This document shows positions 52,495 to 60,645 of a stretch of DNA of 64,000 bases, piece by piece (the first letter of the stretch is position 1; every line of letters starts with the position of its first letter). This DNA comes from Hahellaceae bacterium (GTDB taxonomy: Bacteria; Pseudomonadota; Gammaproteobacteria; Pseudomonadales; Oleiphilaceae): NCBI GenBank assembly GCA_016716085.1, contig JADJWY010000001.1:186001-250000 (forward strand), in the 5' to 3' direction. The translations under genes and the position numbers were made by a program. Under the pieces are notes generated by a model, which was not told the DNA's origin, searched no databases, and saw only the letters and a program-made list of their open reading frames with translations.

Positions 52495-53562
52495 TCAAAG
52501 CGAACTTGAGCGGGCAGCATCCTTTTCGTCCAGCCGACGCTGCCAGGCCTTGTCCTGCATCTGCTCCTTAATTAGAGCGAGGATATCCTGAATCAGACTC
52601 AACACCTCTTGATCCAGCCGCTGCATCGCATCATCTCCCCAGTCCACGGTCGCCCCGATGACCTCGGGACGCAGAAACGCAGGACTTTGCTCAATCAGGG
52701 TGGCCACAGTATCGACGACGATTTCGGCGACCAGATCCTCCAGCCGACGATGCAAAACGCCTCCAACCATCGGCATGGCCTCCGCCAGTTTGCGCAGATC
52801 TTCATTGCCTTGCATGGACGCGATAACGCTGGTTCTCAAGGCTTTGCCCAGCGGATGATCCGCCTCGTGCTGCATCGCCAGTGAGAGCCTGAGAGACACG
52901 CTTCGGGCAGTACTTTCCAATTGCCCCAACCGCGGGGCCAAAAGGGTATCAATCACCTTTCGCCCAAGACTGGAGCCCGATGCCAGATCCTCCTGCACCC
53001 CTTTGATCACGTTGACGACGACCCGGTCGCTCAACTCTTCCATAAACACATCATAATAAAAGAGTAGAAACCTGACCGGGGCAGTCTGTCGCATATCGAT
53101 TACTTTCAACTTATGCAGACGGTAGAGGATAGAAAATACTCTCAGAAAGCGGAGCATCCGAAAAGAGCCCAGCGGGATACAGCCCAGCAGGTCGTAAAAG
53201 TGAATAAAAGGATAAAAAAACCAGCGACGGTAAACCCTGTTCTTCACCGCCACGCCCCAGCGTACCAAAAACTCGCTAAGGAACACGACGACAAAACCCA
53301 GATCCAGGGCGAAGAAATGTGTCTTGAGACCGTCCAGCGGCACTTTGAGCCCCGGAAGGGTTTCGCTGACAAACTCAGCCGTGACCGGTAGCCGATAAAG
53401 CGTATCCGTCAGAATCATCAGTAGGTTGACCACCAGCAGCACCAGCATGATGAGATCAATCAGAAACCAGACACCCTGGCGGCTGGATCTCAAATGGGCC
53501 AGATCAAAATTCAAAAACCGTCCTGCTTTGCCGCTCACCCAATGCTCCCTGATTCTGACCAC
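52495..53562 (-). CDS. voltage-sensor-like membrane protein without a pore domain
   Basis: The 355-residue protein begins with four membrane segments like S1-S4 of a voltage-gated channel. S1 is at about 31-54. S2 at about 83-103 contains Asp87 and Glu97. S3 at about 115-131 ends in DLLGCIPLG, with the conserved Asp. S4 at about 135-153 has Arg at every third position (RMLRFLRVF) and then YRLHKLK. No S5-P-S6 pore, selectivity filter or further membrane helix follows. Residues 160-355 are soluble and helical, with two VVVNVIKGV/VVDTVATLI-like repeats. Databases probably label it an ion transporter. Its function is unknown to me. Confidence 0.7.
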   Translation of the reverse strand: MVRIREHWVSGKAGRFLNFDLAHLRSSRQGVWFLIDLIMLVLLVVNLLMILTDTLYRLPVTAEFVSETLPGLKVPLDGLKTHFFALDLGFVVVFLSEFLVRWGVAVKNRVYRRWFFYPFIHFYDLLGCIPLGSFRMLRFLRVFSILYRLHKLKVIDMRQTAPVRFLLFYYDVFMEELSDRVVVNVIKGVQEDLASGSSLGRKVIDTLLAPRLGQLESTARSVSLRLSLAMQHEADHPLGKALRTSVIASMQGNEDLRKLAEAMPMVGGVLHRRLEDLVAEIVVDTVATLIEQSPAFLRPEVIGATVDWGDDAMQRLDQEVLSLIQDILALIKEQMQDKAWQRRLDEKDAARSSSL

Positions 53563-53618
53563 CTGACTTTAATTACGGTATACTGTCGCTTCAAGCCAAA
53601 CGAACACAAGAGAAGATC

Positions 53619-54365
53619 ATGGTGATTACACACCATCCAGCAGTCCGGGTGTTACTTTGCAGCCTCATGTGTCTGCCGTGGAATTCAACGACGGCATCGG
53701 ATACTCCCGCCCGAACTGCACTCTACATCGCAACTGACGACTGGCCACCCTTGATTCACCAAAAATTTGATGTTGGCAGCAGCCCTTTACTGGAGATAAT
53801 CTCGGAAAGTCTGACCCAATCCGCTTTTTCACCCGAATTCCACTTCGCCCCCTGGAGTCGCGCCTACGCCAATGTGCGTGACGGAATTTGGGATGCGTCG
53901 CCGGGTTGGTCGTGGAACGAGACGCGCGACCAGGAGGTACTCTACAGTGATGCCGTTTTCCCCTTTTACCAGGTCTTTTTTCATCTGAAGTCGCAGCCGG
54001 TCGAGTGGGAAACGCTGGAAGATCTTAAAACCCTCCGGATCGGTGGCACACAAGACTATAACTACGGTGACGACTACCAGAATGCAGAGAACTCAGGGGA
54101 GTATAAAATCGAACGTGCGCAGATTACGCATCACTCCCGCCCGCTGACGGCATTGCGGGGAAGCCATGTAATCTTTTCAAAATCACCCCGCGGAGAGGAA
54201 TCTCGCAATGCCTTTAATCAGGGACTTCGGGCTTTGCGCGAAACGGGGCGCCTGGATGCACTGCTTGAAAAAGCACGTCCCAGCCAGTTACGCGAATTGG
54301 GACGCCGATTGACAGCATCCCTGCCACCCCCGATGCCGCAATCAACGCGCGGCACCGGAAAATGA
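53619..54365 (+). CDS. periplasmic solute-binding protein, family 3 like
   Basis: A 248-residue exported protein with a signal peptide (about 1-27, ending near TTASD) and the amino-acid-binding protein fold of ABC transporters. The N-terminal TDDWPPL motif, FAPWSRAYANVRDGIWDASPG and a second lobe starting LKTLRIGGTQDYNYG are typical. No permease or ATPase is adjacent, so it may work with an unlinked transporter, or be a sensor-like solitary receptor. The ligand cannot be told. GAGAAG precedes the ATG. It is convergent with argG, 7 bases apart. Confidence 0.8.
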   Translation: MVITHHPAVRVLLCSLMCLPWNSTTASDTPARTALYIATDDWPPLIHQKFDVGSSPLLEIISESLTQSAFSPEFHFAPWSRAYANVRDGIWDASPGWSWNETRDQEVLYSDAVFPFYQVFFHLKSQPVEWETLEDLKTLRIGGTQDYNYGDDYQNAENSGEYKIERAQITHHSRPLTALRGSHVIFSKSPRGEESRNAFNQGLRALRETGRLDALLEKARPSQLRELGRRLTASLPPPMPQSTRGTGK

Positions 54366-54372
54366 CGCTCGC

Positions 54373-55587
54373 TTAGAGCTTGCGTCCTTTCTGTGCAGCG
54401 ATACGCATACGCAATGCGTTTAGTTTGATAAAGCCAGCCGCGTCAGCCTGATTGTAGGCGCCGGCATCGTCCTCAAAGGTGGCGATGGTGGCATCAAACA
54501 GGCTCTCGTCGGATTTACGGCCAACCACTGATACGTTCCCTTTATACAGCTTCAGGCGCACAACACCGTTAACCGTCTTCTGCGAAGCGTCGATCATTTC
54601 CTGAACCATCAGACGCTCAGGGCTCCACCAGTAACCGTTATAGATCAGGCTGGCATAGCGCGGCATCAGCTCATCTTTCAGGTGAGCGACTTCGCGATCG
54701 AGGCACAGCGATTCGATGGCGCGGTGAGCACGCAGCATGATGGTGCCCCCAGGGGTTTCATAACAGCCACGTGATTTCATTCCGACATAGCGGTTCTCTA
54801 CGATATCGAGGCGACCAATACCGTTGGCGCCGCCCAGTTCGTTCAGTCTGGCCAGCAGATCGTGTGGCTTCATTTCCTCGCCATCGATGGCCACCGGGTC
54901 ACCGTTGCGGTAGGTCAGTTCAATGTAGGTCGCCTTATCGGGTGCCGCTTCGGGCGACACAGACCAGCGCCACATATCTTCTTCCGCTTCCGCCCAGGGG
55001 TCTTCCAACACGCGGCCTTCATAAGAAATGTGCAGCAAATTGGCATCCATGGAGTAAGGTGATGAGCCTTTCTTTTTCATTTCGACCGGAATATTGCGTT
55101 CTTCGCAGTAGGCCAGCAGGGTTTCCCGCGAGGTCAGGTTCCATTCGCGCCAGGGCGCAATGACTTTGATACCCGGCTTGAGGGCATAGGCACCCAGCTC
55201 AAATCGAACCTGATCGTTCCCCTTGCCGGTTGCGCCGTGAGAAATGGCATCCGCGCCAGTTTCGTTGGCGATTTCGACCAGACGCTTGGCAATCAGTGGG
55301 CGAGCAATCGAGGTGCCGAGCAGGTATTCGCCTTCGTAAATCGTGTTGGCACGAAACATGGGGAAGACAAAATCACGCACGAATTCTTCGCGCAGATCAT
55401 CAATATAAATTTCCTTTACGCCCAGGGCCTTGGCTTTAGCTCGCGCCGGCTCCACTTCCTCGCCTTGCCCAATATCAGCGGTAAACGTCACCACCTCACA
55501 CTGATACTGATCCTGCAGCCAGCGGACGATCACGGAGGTATCCAGGCCGCCCGAATAGGCCAGGACCACTTTCTTGATATTGGACAT
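54373..55587 (-). CDS. argG: argininosuccinate synthase
   Basis: ArgG joins citrulline and aspartate with ATP in arginine synthesis. The 404-residue length is standard for the type I enzyme. The P-loop VVLAYSGGLDTSV near 7-19, SHGATGKGNDQVRFE near 115 and NRYVGMKSRGCYETPGG near 266 are diagnostic. The argG-motY-pyrC-rnt order is the one found in Pseudomonas. A strong hairpin lies between it and motY upstream, so argG probably has its own promoter. Confidence 0.97.
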   Translation of the reverse strand: MSNIKKVVLAYSGGLDTSVIVRWLQDQYQCEVVTFTADIGQGEEVEPARAKAKALGVKEIYIDDLREEFVRDFVFPMFRANTIYEGEYLLGTSIARPLIAKRLVEIANETGADAISHGATGKGNDQVRFELGAYALKPGIKVIAPWREWNLTSRETLLAYCEERNIPVEMKKKGSSPYSMDANLLHISYEGRVLEDPWAEAEEDMWRWSVSPEAAPDKATYIELTYRNGDPVAIDGEEMKPHDLLARLNELGGANGIGRLDIVENRYVGMKSRGCYETPGGTIMLRAHRAIESLCLDREVAHLKDELMPRYASLIYNGYWWSPERLMVQEMIDASQKTVNGVVRLKLYKGNVSVVGRKSDESLFDATIATFEDDAGAYNQADAAGFIKLNALRMRIAAQKGRKL

Positions 55588-55643
55588 GTATTGAACTCCC
55601 TCAGGTTGAAATGGCGCCTATTCTAACGTGAGCGAGCCAGATC

Positions 55644-55674
55644 TTAAACGGCTTTCGGGGAGAAAGCCGTTTAA
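55644..55674 (-). terminator. perfect 13-bp hairpin after motY
   Basis: TTAAACGGCTTTC (55644-55656) and GAAAGCCGTTTAA (55662-55674) pair completely over GGGGA. It lies just 4 bases beyond the motY stop, and T residues within the 3' arm may act as the U-rich part. It separates motY from argG. Confidence 0.7.
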
Positions 55675-55678
55675 GGGC

Positions 55679-56656
55679 TCAGGGAGAGGGAGGCGGTGTG
55701 AGCGTCTTACCTGACGCCTCATCCGTAAACTGGAACAAGGAACCACTGTCTTCCTCAGGGGGCGGCGCGGTTCCCCGCTCCAGGCGCACAGTGGTTCGAC
55801 GGTTGCGCGCCTTATCACCCGCGCCTCTGTTACCCGCAACGGGATAACGTTCGCCGTGGTATCGCACAGTAATCATATTCTCATCCAGCCCCTTGGCGAC
55901 CAGGTAATCGCTCACCGCTTCAGCACGATTCTTGGACAGCTGACTGTTATGAATCCGACGACCCGTCGCATCGGTGTGCCCGTCCACAAAAATGGCGGTC
56001 ACACTGGGATCGGCCTTGACGAAAAAGGCCACTTTATCCAGAGACAGGCGATCCACCTCTGTCAGCACGCTCTCGTCGGATCTGAAAAAGATCGCGGTTC
56101 GTTCGACCTGGCGAAAATTCATGGGCAGTAAACTGGCCACACAAGCCAGGTAATCGTCATAAAAACCTGAGAAATTCACGGAGGAGACCTCAACGCGGAC
56201 GGTTTCCTCGTTGTAGAGCGCGCGACGGGTAAACGTCGGCACCATGCCCGCCATCAACCCATCCATCATTTGGGAGGCGCGCGCCTGATTGACGCTGATT
56301 GGCCGAAGCTCTGATGCTTTCACATCCACAAATCCCAGGTTGCGCACGCCCGATCCCGGGCGCCAGCGGGGCGCTTCGACAACCAGCGCCGCCTGACCTT
56401 CCCGCATCAAATTGCGAGATGTGTCGAGGTAAAACATCAAGTCCTCACCCGCCTCACGGTAGAAGACGGCACGACCATAATTGGGAATCGTATGGGTCAG
56501 ACTGCATTCAAAAATTGACGCTGACAGATACCACTGGCTCTTTTCGATGCCCGCCGTGAACGTCAGCGTCGCCTGCGTCTGAAAGGGCATTCCGGTCAGC
56601 AGTATCCCGCACAGAAATGCCAATGAGGGTCGGAGAGAGAATTGTCTTTGTGTCAT
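55679..56656 (-). CDS. motY: flagellar T-ring-like protein MotY
   Basis: MotY is a periplasmic OmpA-family protein that forms the T ring and anchors the stator of sodium-type and related flagellar motors. The protein has 325 residues from the chosen start. A signal peptide is followed by a MotY N-terminal domain (CSLTHTIPNYGRAVF near 50). A C-terminal OmpA-like domain (about 190-305) has VDGHTDATG near 228 and LSKNRAEAVSDYL, which bind peptidoglycan. The ATG at 56656 is chosen because it starts the signal peptide; no good Shine-Dalgarno sequence is seen. No other flagellar genes lie in the window. Confidence 0.9.
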   Translation of the reverse strand: MTQRQFSLRPSLAFLCGILLTGMPFQTQATLTFTAGIEKSQWYLSASIFECSLTHTIPNYGRAVFYREAGEDLMFYLDTSRNLMREGQAALVVEAPRWRPGSGVRNLGFVDVKASELRPISVNQARASQMMDGLMAGMVPTFTRRALYNEETVRVEVSSVNFSGFYDDYLACVASLLPMNFRQVERTAIFFRSDESVLTEVDRLSLDKVAFFVKADPSVTAIFVDGHTDATGRRIHNSQLSKNRAEAVSDYLVAKGLDENMITVRYHGERYPVAGNRGAGDKARNRRTTVRLERGTAPPPEEDSGSLFQFTDEASGKTLTPPPSP

Positions 56657-56803
56657 AGTATTCAGGGTGCCCATACCGTCAAACACCGAGAGAAAGAAAA
56701 AGGTTGCCGCACACCCCTAGGTTGTCGGCCAGTGCGACAATATCTTGAGCCTGAGAGAGGCCGCTTTCGACTTCGTTCTGTTATACTTCGTAGAATTTTG
56801 TAA

Positions 56804-57889
56804 ATGACCCGACAGGAAAGCCCCATTTTGTCATCCACCACGCTCACCCTCATTCGCCCGGACGACTGGCACTTGCATGTTCGTGATGGCGCAGCACTCC
56901 CGGATACCGTTGCGCAAACTGCAAAAGCCTTCGGACGCGCCATTATTATGCCAAACCTGGTCCCGCCGGTCGTTCGTACCGAGCAGGCCAGGGAATACCA
57001 TGCGCGCATTACCGCTGCGAGTCCAGACCCACACTTTACCCCCCTGATGACACTTTACCTGACCGATAACAGCACCCCCGCCCTGATCAACGAAGCAGCG
57101 GCCAGTGGACTGATTTTCGGCTGCAAACTCTATCCAGCCGGTGCGACCACCAACAGTGACAGCGGTGTGACGGCCATTGACCATCTCTACCCGGCGCTCG
57201 AAGTGATGGCTGATGCCGGGCTACCCTTGCTGGTTCACGGCGAAGTGGTTAGTCCTGAGGTCGATATTTTTGACCGGGAGAAACGTTTCATCGATGAGGT
57301 GCTGCACCCCTTGGTTGAGCGCATGCCTCATCTGAAAATCGTCCTGGAACACATCACCACCGCAGACGCGGTTGCTTTCGTCAGCAGCCAGGGCGAACAG
57401 GTCGCCGCCACACTGACGGCCCACCATCTGCGCTACAACCGCAATCACATGCTGGTTGGCGGGATTCGCCCCCACTTTTACTGTCTTCCGGTGCTGAAAC
57501 GAAACACGCACCAGCAGGCGCTGCTGGATATTGTCGTCAGTGGCCATCCGCGCTTTTTCCTGGGCACTGACAGTGCGCCGCACGCCGTCGGACGCAAAGA
57601 ATCAGCCTGCGGCTGCGCAGGATGCTACACCGCCCCGATTGCCCTGCCCCTTTACGCCCAGACCTTTGAAGAGCTGGGCATTCTGAACAAACTTGAAGCA
57701 TTCGCCAGTTTCTATGGCCCCGATTTTTACGGGCTCCCCCGCAATACCGGCCAGCTGACCCTGGTAAGAGAACCCTGGAAAGTGCCTGCCGAGTTAGCAC
57801 TGGGGGGGGATACCATTATCCCGTTCCTGGCCGGAGAAACATTGAACTGGCAGATTCAGAATGACCCCCTTCTGACCGTGGGAGCCTGA
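56804..57889 (+). CDS. pyrC: dihydroorotase
   Basis: PyrC closes the dihydroorotate ring in pyrimidine synthesis. The 361-residue protein is the E. coli-type class II enzyme. RPDDWHLHVRDG near 18 provides two zinc His. GCKLYPAGATTNSD near 106 has the carboxylated Lys. LLVHGEV near 143 and VLEHITT near 182 give further His, and FLGTDSAPH near 255 provides the catalytic Asp. GCAGCYTAPIAL near 275 follows. The start is the ATG at 56804; a TTG at 56828 with AGGAAA upstream is an alternative. It ends 2 bases before rnt. Confidence 0.95.
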   Translation: MTRQESPILSSTTLTLIRPDDWHLHVRDGAALPDTVAQTAKAFGRAIIMPNLVPPVVRTEQAREYHARITAASPDPHFTPLMTLYLTDNSTPALINEAAASGLIFGCKLYPAGATTNSDSGVTAIDHLYPALEVMADAGLPLLVHGEVVSPEVDIFDREKRFIDEVLHPLVERMPHLKIVLEHITTADAVAFVSSQGEQVAATLTAHHLRYNRNHMLVGGIRPHFYCLPVLKRNTHQQALLDIVVSGHPRFFLGTDSAPHAVGRKESACGCAGCYTAPIALPLYAQTFEELGILNKLEAFASFYGPDFYGLPRNTGQLTLVREPWKVPAELALGGDTIIPFLAGETLNWQIQNDPLLTVGA

Positions 57890-57891
57890 GC

Positions 57892-58530
57892 GTGTCCAGA
57901 GAAAATCGCGAAAAATCAACCATGGCGCTTCGATTCAGAGGGTTTCTGCCTGTCGTCGTTGACGTCGAAACCGCTGGCTTTAATGCACGAACGGATGCCT
58001 TGCTAGAGGTTGCCGCTTGCATCCTTGAGATGGACGATCAGGGCTTTCTGGTCCCTGGCGAGGTTCATGCGATCAATGTCGCACCCTTTGAAGGCGCCAA
58101 TCTGGAAAAATCAGCGCTGGAATTCACTGGCATCGACCCCTTTAACCCCCTGCGTGACGCACGACCGGAAGAAGAAGCCCTGAACGAGCTGTTCCGCCCT
58201 ATCCGCAAAACGATCAAATCGACGGGATGCAATCGGGCGATCCTGGTCGGTCACAACGCCTTCTTTGACCACTCCTTTTTATTTGCGGCCGCAGAACGGG
58301 CTGACATCAAACGCAACCCTTTCCACCCCTTTTCAACGCTGGATACGGCATCCCTTTCTGCGCTGGCAGTCGGCCATACCGTCTTATCACGTTCATGTCA
58401 GTTGGCCGGAATCGACTTCGATAACCGTGCCGCCCACTCCGCGGCCTATGACACGCAAAAAACCGCCGAACTTTTCTGCGAAATCGTCAATCGCTGGAAA
58501 AATCTGGGCGGATGGTTTGATGAAGTCTGA
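57892..58530 (+). CDS. rnt: ribonuclease T
   Basis: RNase T is a DEDD 3'-5' exonuclease that trims tRNA and other stable RNA ends. The 212-residue protein has VVVDVETAGFNARTDALLEV near 21, with the D-x-E of motif I. VGHNAFFDHSFL near 120 is motif II and AHSAAYDTQKTAELF near 186 is motif III (H-x-x-x-x-D). The start is a GTG, with GGGAG 7 bases upstream. It follows pyrC by 2 bases, the arrangement of Pseudomonas. Confidence 0.96.
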   Translation: MSRENREKSTMALRFRGFLPVVVDVETAGFNARTDALLEVAACILEMDDQGFLVPGEVHAINVAPFEGANLEKSALEFTGIDPFNPLRDARPEEEALNELFRPIRKTIKSTGCNRAILVGHNAFFDHSFLFAAAERADIKRNPFHPFSTLDTASLSALAVGHTVLSRSCQLAGIDFDNRAAHSAAYDTQKTAELFCEIVNRWKNLGGWFDEV

Positions 58531-58540
58531 AACACACTCA

Positions 58541-60520
58541 CTACCAGTGCAAACCTCTCAGAAAGGCTGACAACATCATGTTGTCAGGACTCTCTGCGGG
58601 GTTAGATGCCCCTGATGCTGCCGACGAATCTGAAAACATACGAAACCCCGTCGCCATAATCATCTCAGACAGGCGTGGCGAAATCGCCTGGAGTACCTGA
58701 GCCGTCACCCCCAGACGGGTTGCCACCCGCCGTGGCTTTTTAAGGATGGCGTCCATGATTAAGTCTGCCGCCGCATCAGGGCTCAACGCAGGCAAGTGGT
58801 TATAGAGCTGGGTCGGCGTAATCATCGGCGTTCTGACCAGGGGCATGTTGACCGTGGTGAAGACAATGTGATCATCCGCAAACTCGGCACCTGCGCACCG
58901 CGAGAAAGCGTCCAGTGCCGCTTTAGACGCGACGTAGGCGGCAAAACGGGGCGCATAGGTCTGCACGCCCATCGTGGAAATATTAATGATCTGACCAAAC
59001 TGACGCTCCAGCATGCCCGGCAAAAATCCGATGATCAGGCGCAGGCTACCAAAGTAATTCAGCTGCATGGTCCTTTCGAAATCATGCGGTCGCTCCAGTG
59101 AGAGAACAATGGAACGTCGTATCGAGCGCCCTGCATTATTGATCAGGATATCTACGCCCCCATGATCCTGAATCAATGCGGCGATCAATGCCTGCGTAGA
59201 CGCCTCATCCGACAGATCTGCGACATAGCCCTGAACCGGGCCCTTGTCGAGCAGCCTCAGGTCACTGACCACCCGATCAACATCTCCCTGGGTTCGTGCC
59301 ACGATCAACGTCGTCGCCCCAGCTTCGACCAGTTTAGTCGCCGTCGCCAGGCCAATACCTGAAGTGCCTCCGGTCACCAGGCAGCGCTTATTCGTGACGG
59401 CCCCGCTGAGGGTCTGGTCGCGAAACAAATCCGGATCCAGATGGCGCTCCCAATAATCCCAGAGTGTCGCAGCATAGGTCGGCAAACGCGGCACCTCAAT
59501 CCCGGTGCCCTGCAGCACGCGTTCTGCTTCACGGTTGTCAAAGCGCGTGGGATAACGTAAAAACGCCAGGATATGTTCAGGTATACCCAGTTCTTCCAGA
59601 AGTAGTCGCCTGAAGCGTTGCAAGGGTGGCGTTTTAGCCAGCGTTTGCCGGACAAGAGGGGGAATGAAATCCAGCAGCCTCGCATCCACACGCAAGCCCA
59701 TCCGGGGAGCATGCCCCGCCTCACAAAACAGGTTGAGAATTTCACCCAGGCGGTAAGGATCTGGATCGGTTAAATGAAAACACTTGCCATCCTCTCCCGG
59801 TTGATGCGCGATCACATCCATGGCTTTGACGACATAGTCGACCGGAACCAGGTTTAAGCGTCCACCTTCAAGCCCCACGGTTGGGAACCAGGGGGGCAGC
59901 ACATTACGAATTTTTTGGATGAGCTTGAAGCTATAATAGGGACCATCGATTTTATCGATCTCACCTGTGACCGAATGGCCGACAACAATACCCGGTCGGT
60001 AGATACGCCACGGAATTTCACATTCTGAACGGACACTACGCTCAGCGTCATGCTTGGTTTTGAGGTAGGGATTATTGAGGCCCGTGGCCTCGTCCAGCAT
60101 GTCTTCCCGGAACGTTCCCCGGTATAAGCCCGCCACCGCGATGGAGCTGACATGATGAAAGCACCGGGCGCGCAGCTGAGTCGCCACGCTCATCGCCTCG
60201 CGGGTTCCGAAAACATTCACCTTTTGCTGTATCGATTCCGGTGCCTCCATGTCATACAGTGCGGCCAGATGAAAAAAATGATCAATCTGGCCCTTGAGCA
60301 TCGCCCGATCCGCCCCACTCATCCCCAGGTGCGCTTCAGTGATATCACCCGCAACACCAATCAGTTGCTCTTCATCGGCCTGCCACCGATGCCGCAACTC
60401 GTCCAGCTTGGCAAAGGACGCTTCACGCACCAGCAGGTAGACAATGCCACCTCGCTTCAATAGTTCCGGAATCAGGAAACGCCCGATGAACCCGGTGCCG
60501 CCGGTCACAAAGTACTGCAT
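58541..60520 (-). CDS. two-domain fatty acyl-CoA/aldehyde reductase (SDR fusion)
   Basis: The 659-residue protein joins two NAD(P)-binding short-chain dehydrogenase domains. The first (1-370) has VTGGTGFIGRFL (GGTGFIG at 7-13), the active Tyr-x3-Lys at 152-156 (YLKTK), and resembles the NAD_binding_4 fatty acyl reductases. The second (380-659) is a classical SDR with GGTSGIG at 384-390, NNAGRS near 462 and the Ser515-Tyr529-Lys533 triad. Length and segments match the roughly 660-residue reductase studied in Marinobacter (Maqu_2220 type), which reduces fatty acyl-CoA to alcohol for wax esters. No wax ester synthase gene is in the window. The match is from recollection. Confidence 0.82.
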   Translation of the reverse strand: MQYFVTGGTGFIGRFLIPELLKRGGIVYLLVREASFAKLDELRHRWQADEEQLIGVAGDITEAHLGMSGADRAMLKGQIDHFFHLAALYDMEAPESIQQKVNVFGTREAMSVATQLRARCFHHVSSIAVAGLYRGTFREDMLDEATGLNNPYLKTKHDAERSVRSECEIPWRIYRPGIVVGHSVTGEIDKIDGPYYSFKLIQKIRNVLPPWFPTVGLEGGRLNLVPVDYVVKAMDVIAHQPGEDGKCFHLTDPDPYRLGEILNLFCEAGHAPRMGLRVDARLLDFIPPLVRQTLAKTPPLQRFRRLLLEELGIPEHILAFLRYPTRFDNREAERVLQGTGIEVPRLPTYAATLWDYWERHLDPDLFRDQTLSGAVTNKRCLVTGGTSGIGLATATKLVEAGATTLIVARTQGDVDRVVSDLRLLDKGPVQGYVADLSDEASTQALIAALIQDHGGVDILINNAGRSIRRSIVLSLERPHDFERTMQLNYFGSLRLIIGFLPGMLERQFGQIINISTMGVQTYAPRFAAYVASKAALDAFSRCAGAEFADDHIVFTTVNMPLVRTPMITPTQLYNHLPALSPDAAADLIMDAILKKPRRVATRLGVTAQVLQAISPRLSEMIMATGFRMFSDSSAASGASNPAESPDNMMLSAFLRGLHW

Positions 60521-60645
60521 TCAACCCCTCACTCTTTTTCTTATCATGTAGTGCAACACGTGCACCGAGTAACAACATCGTAATAAACTTGTGCCGCCAA
60601 ACCCACTATTCTAATCGCCACTACATAAAACTTTGTACATGACCT

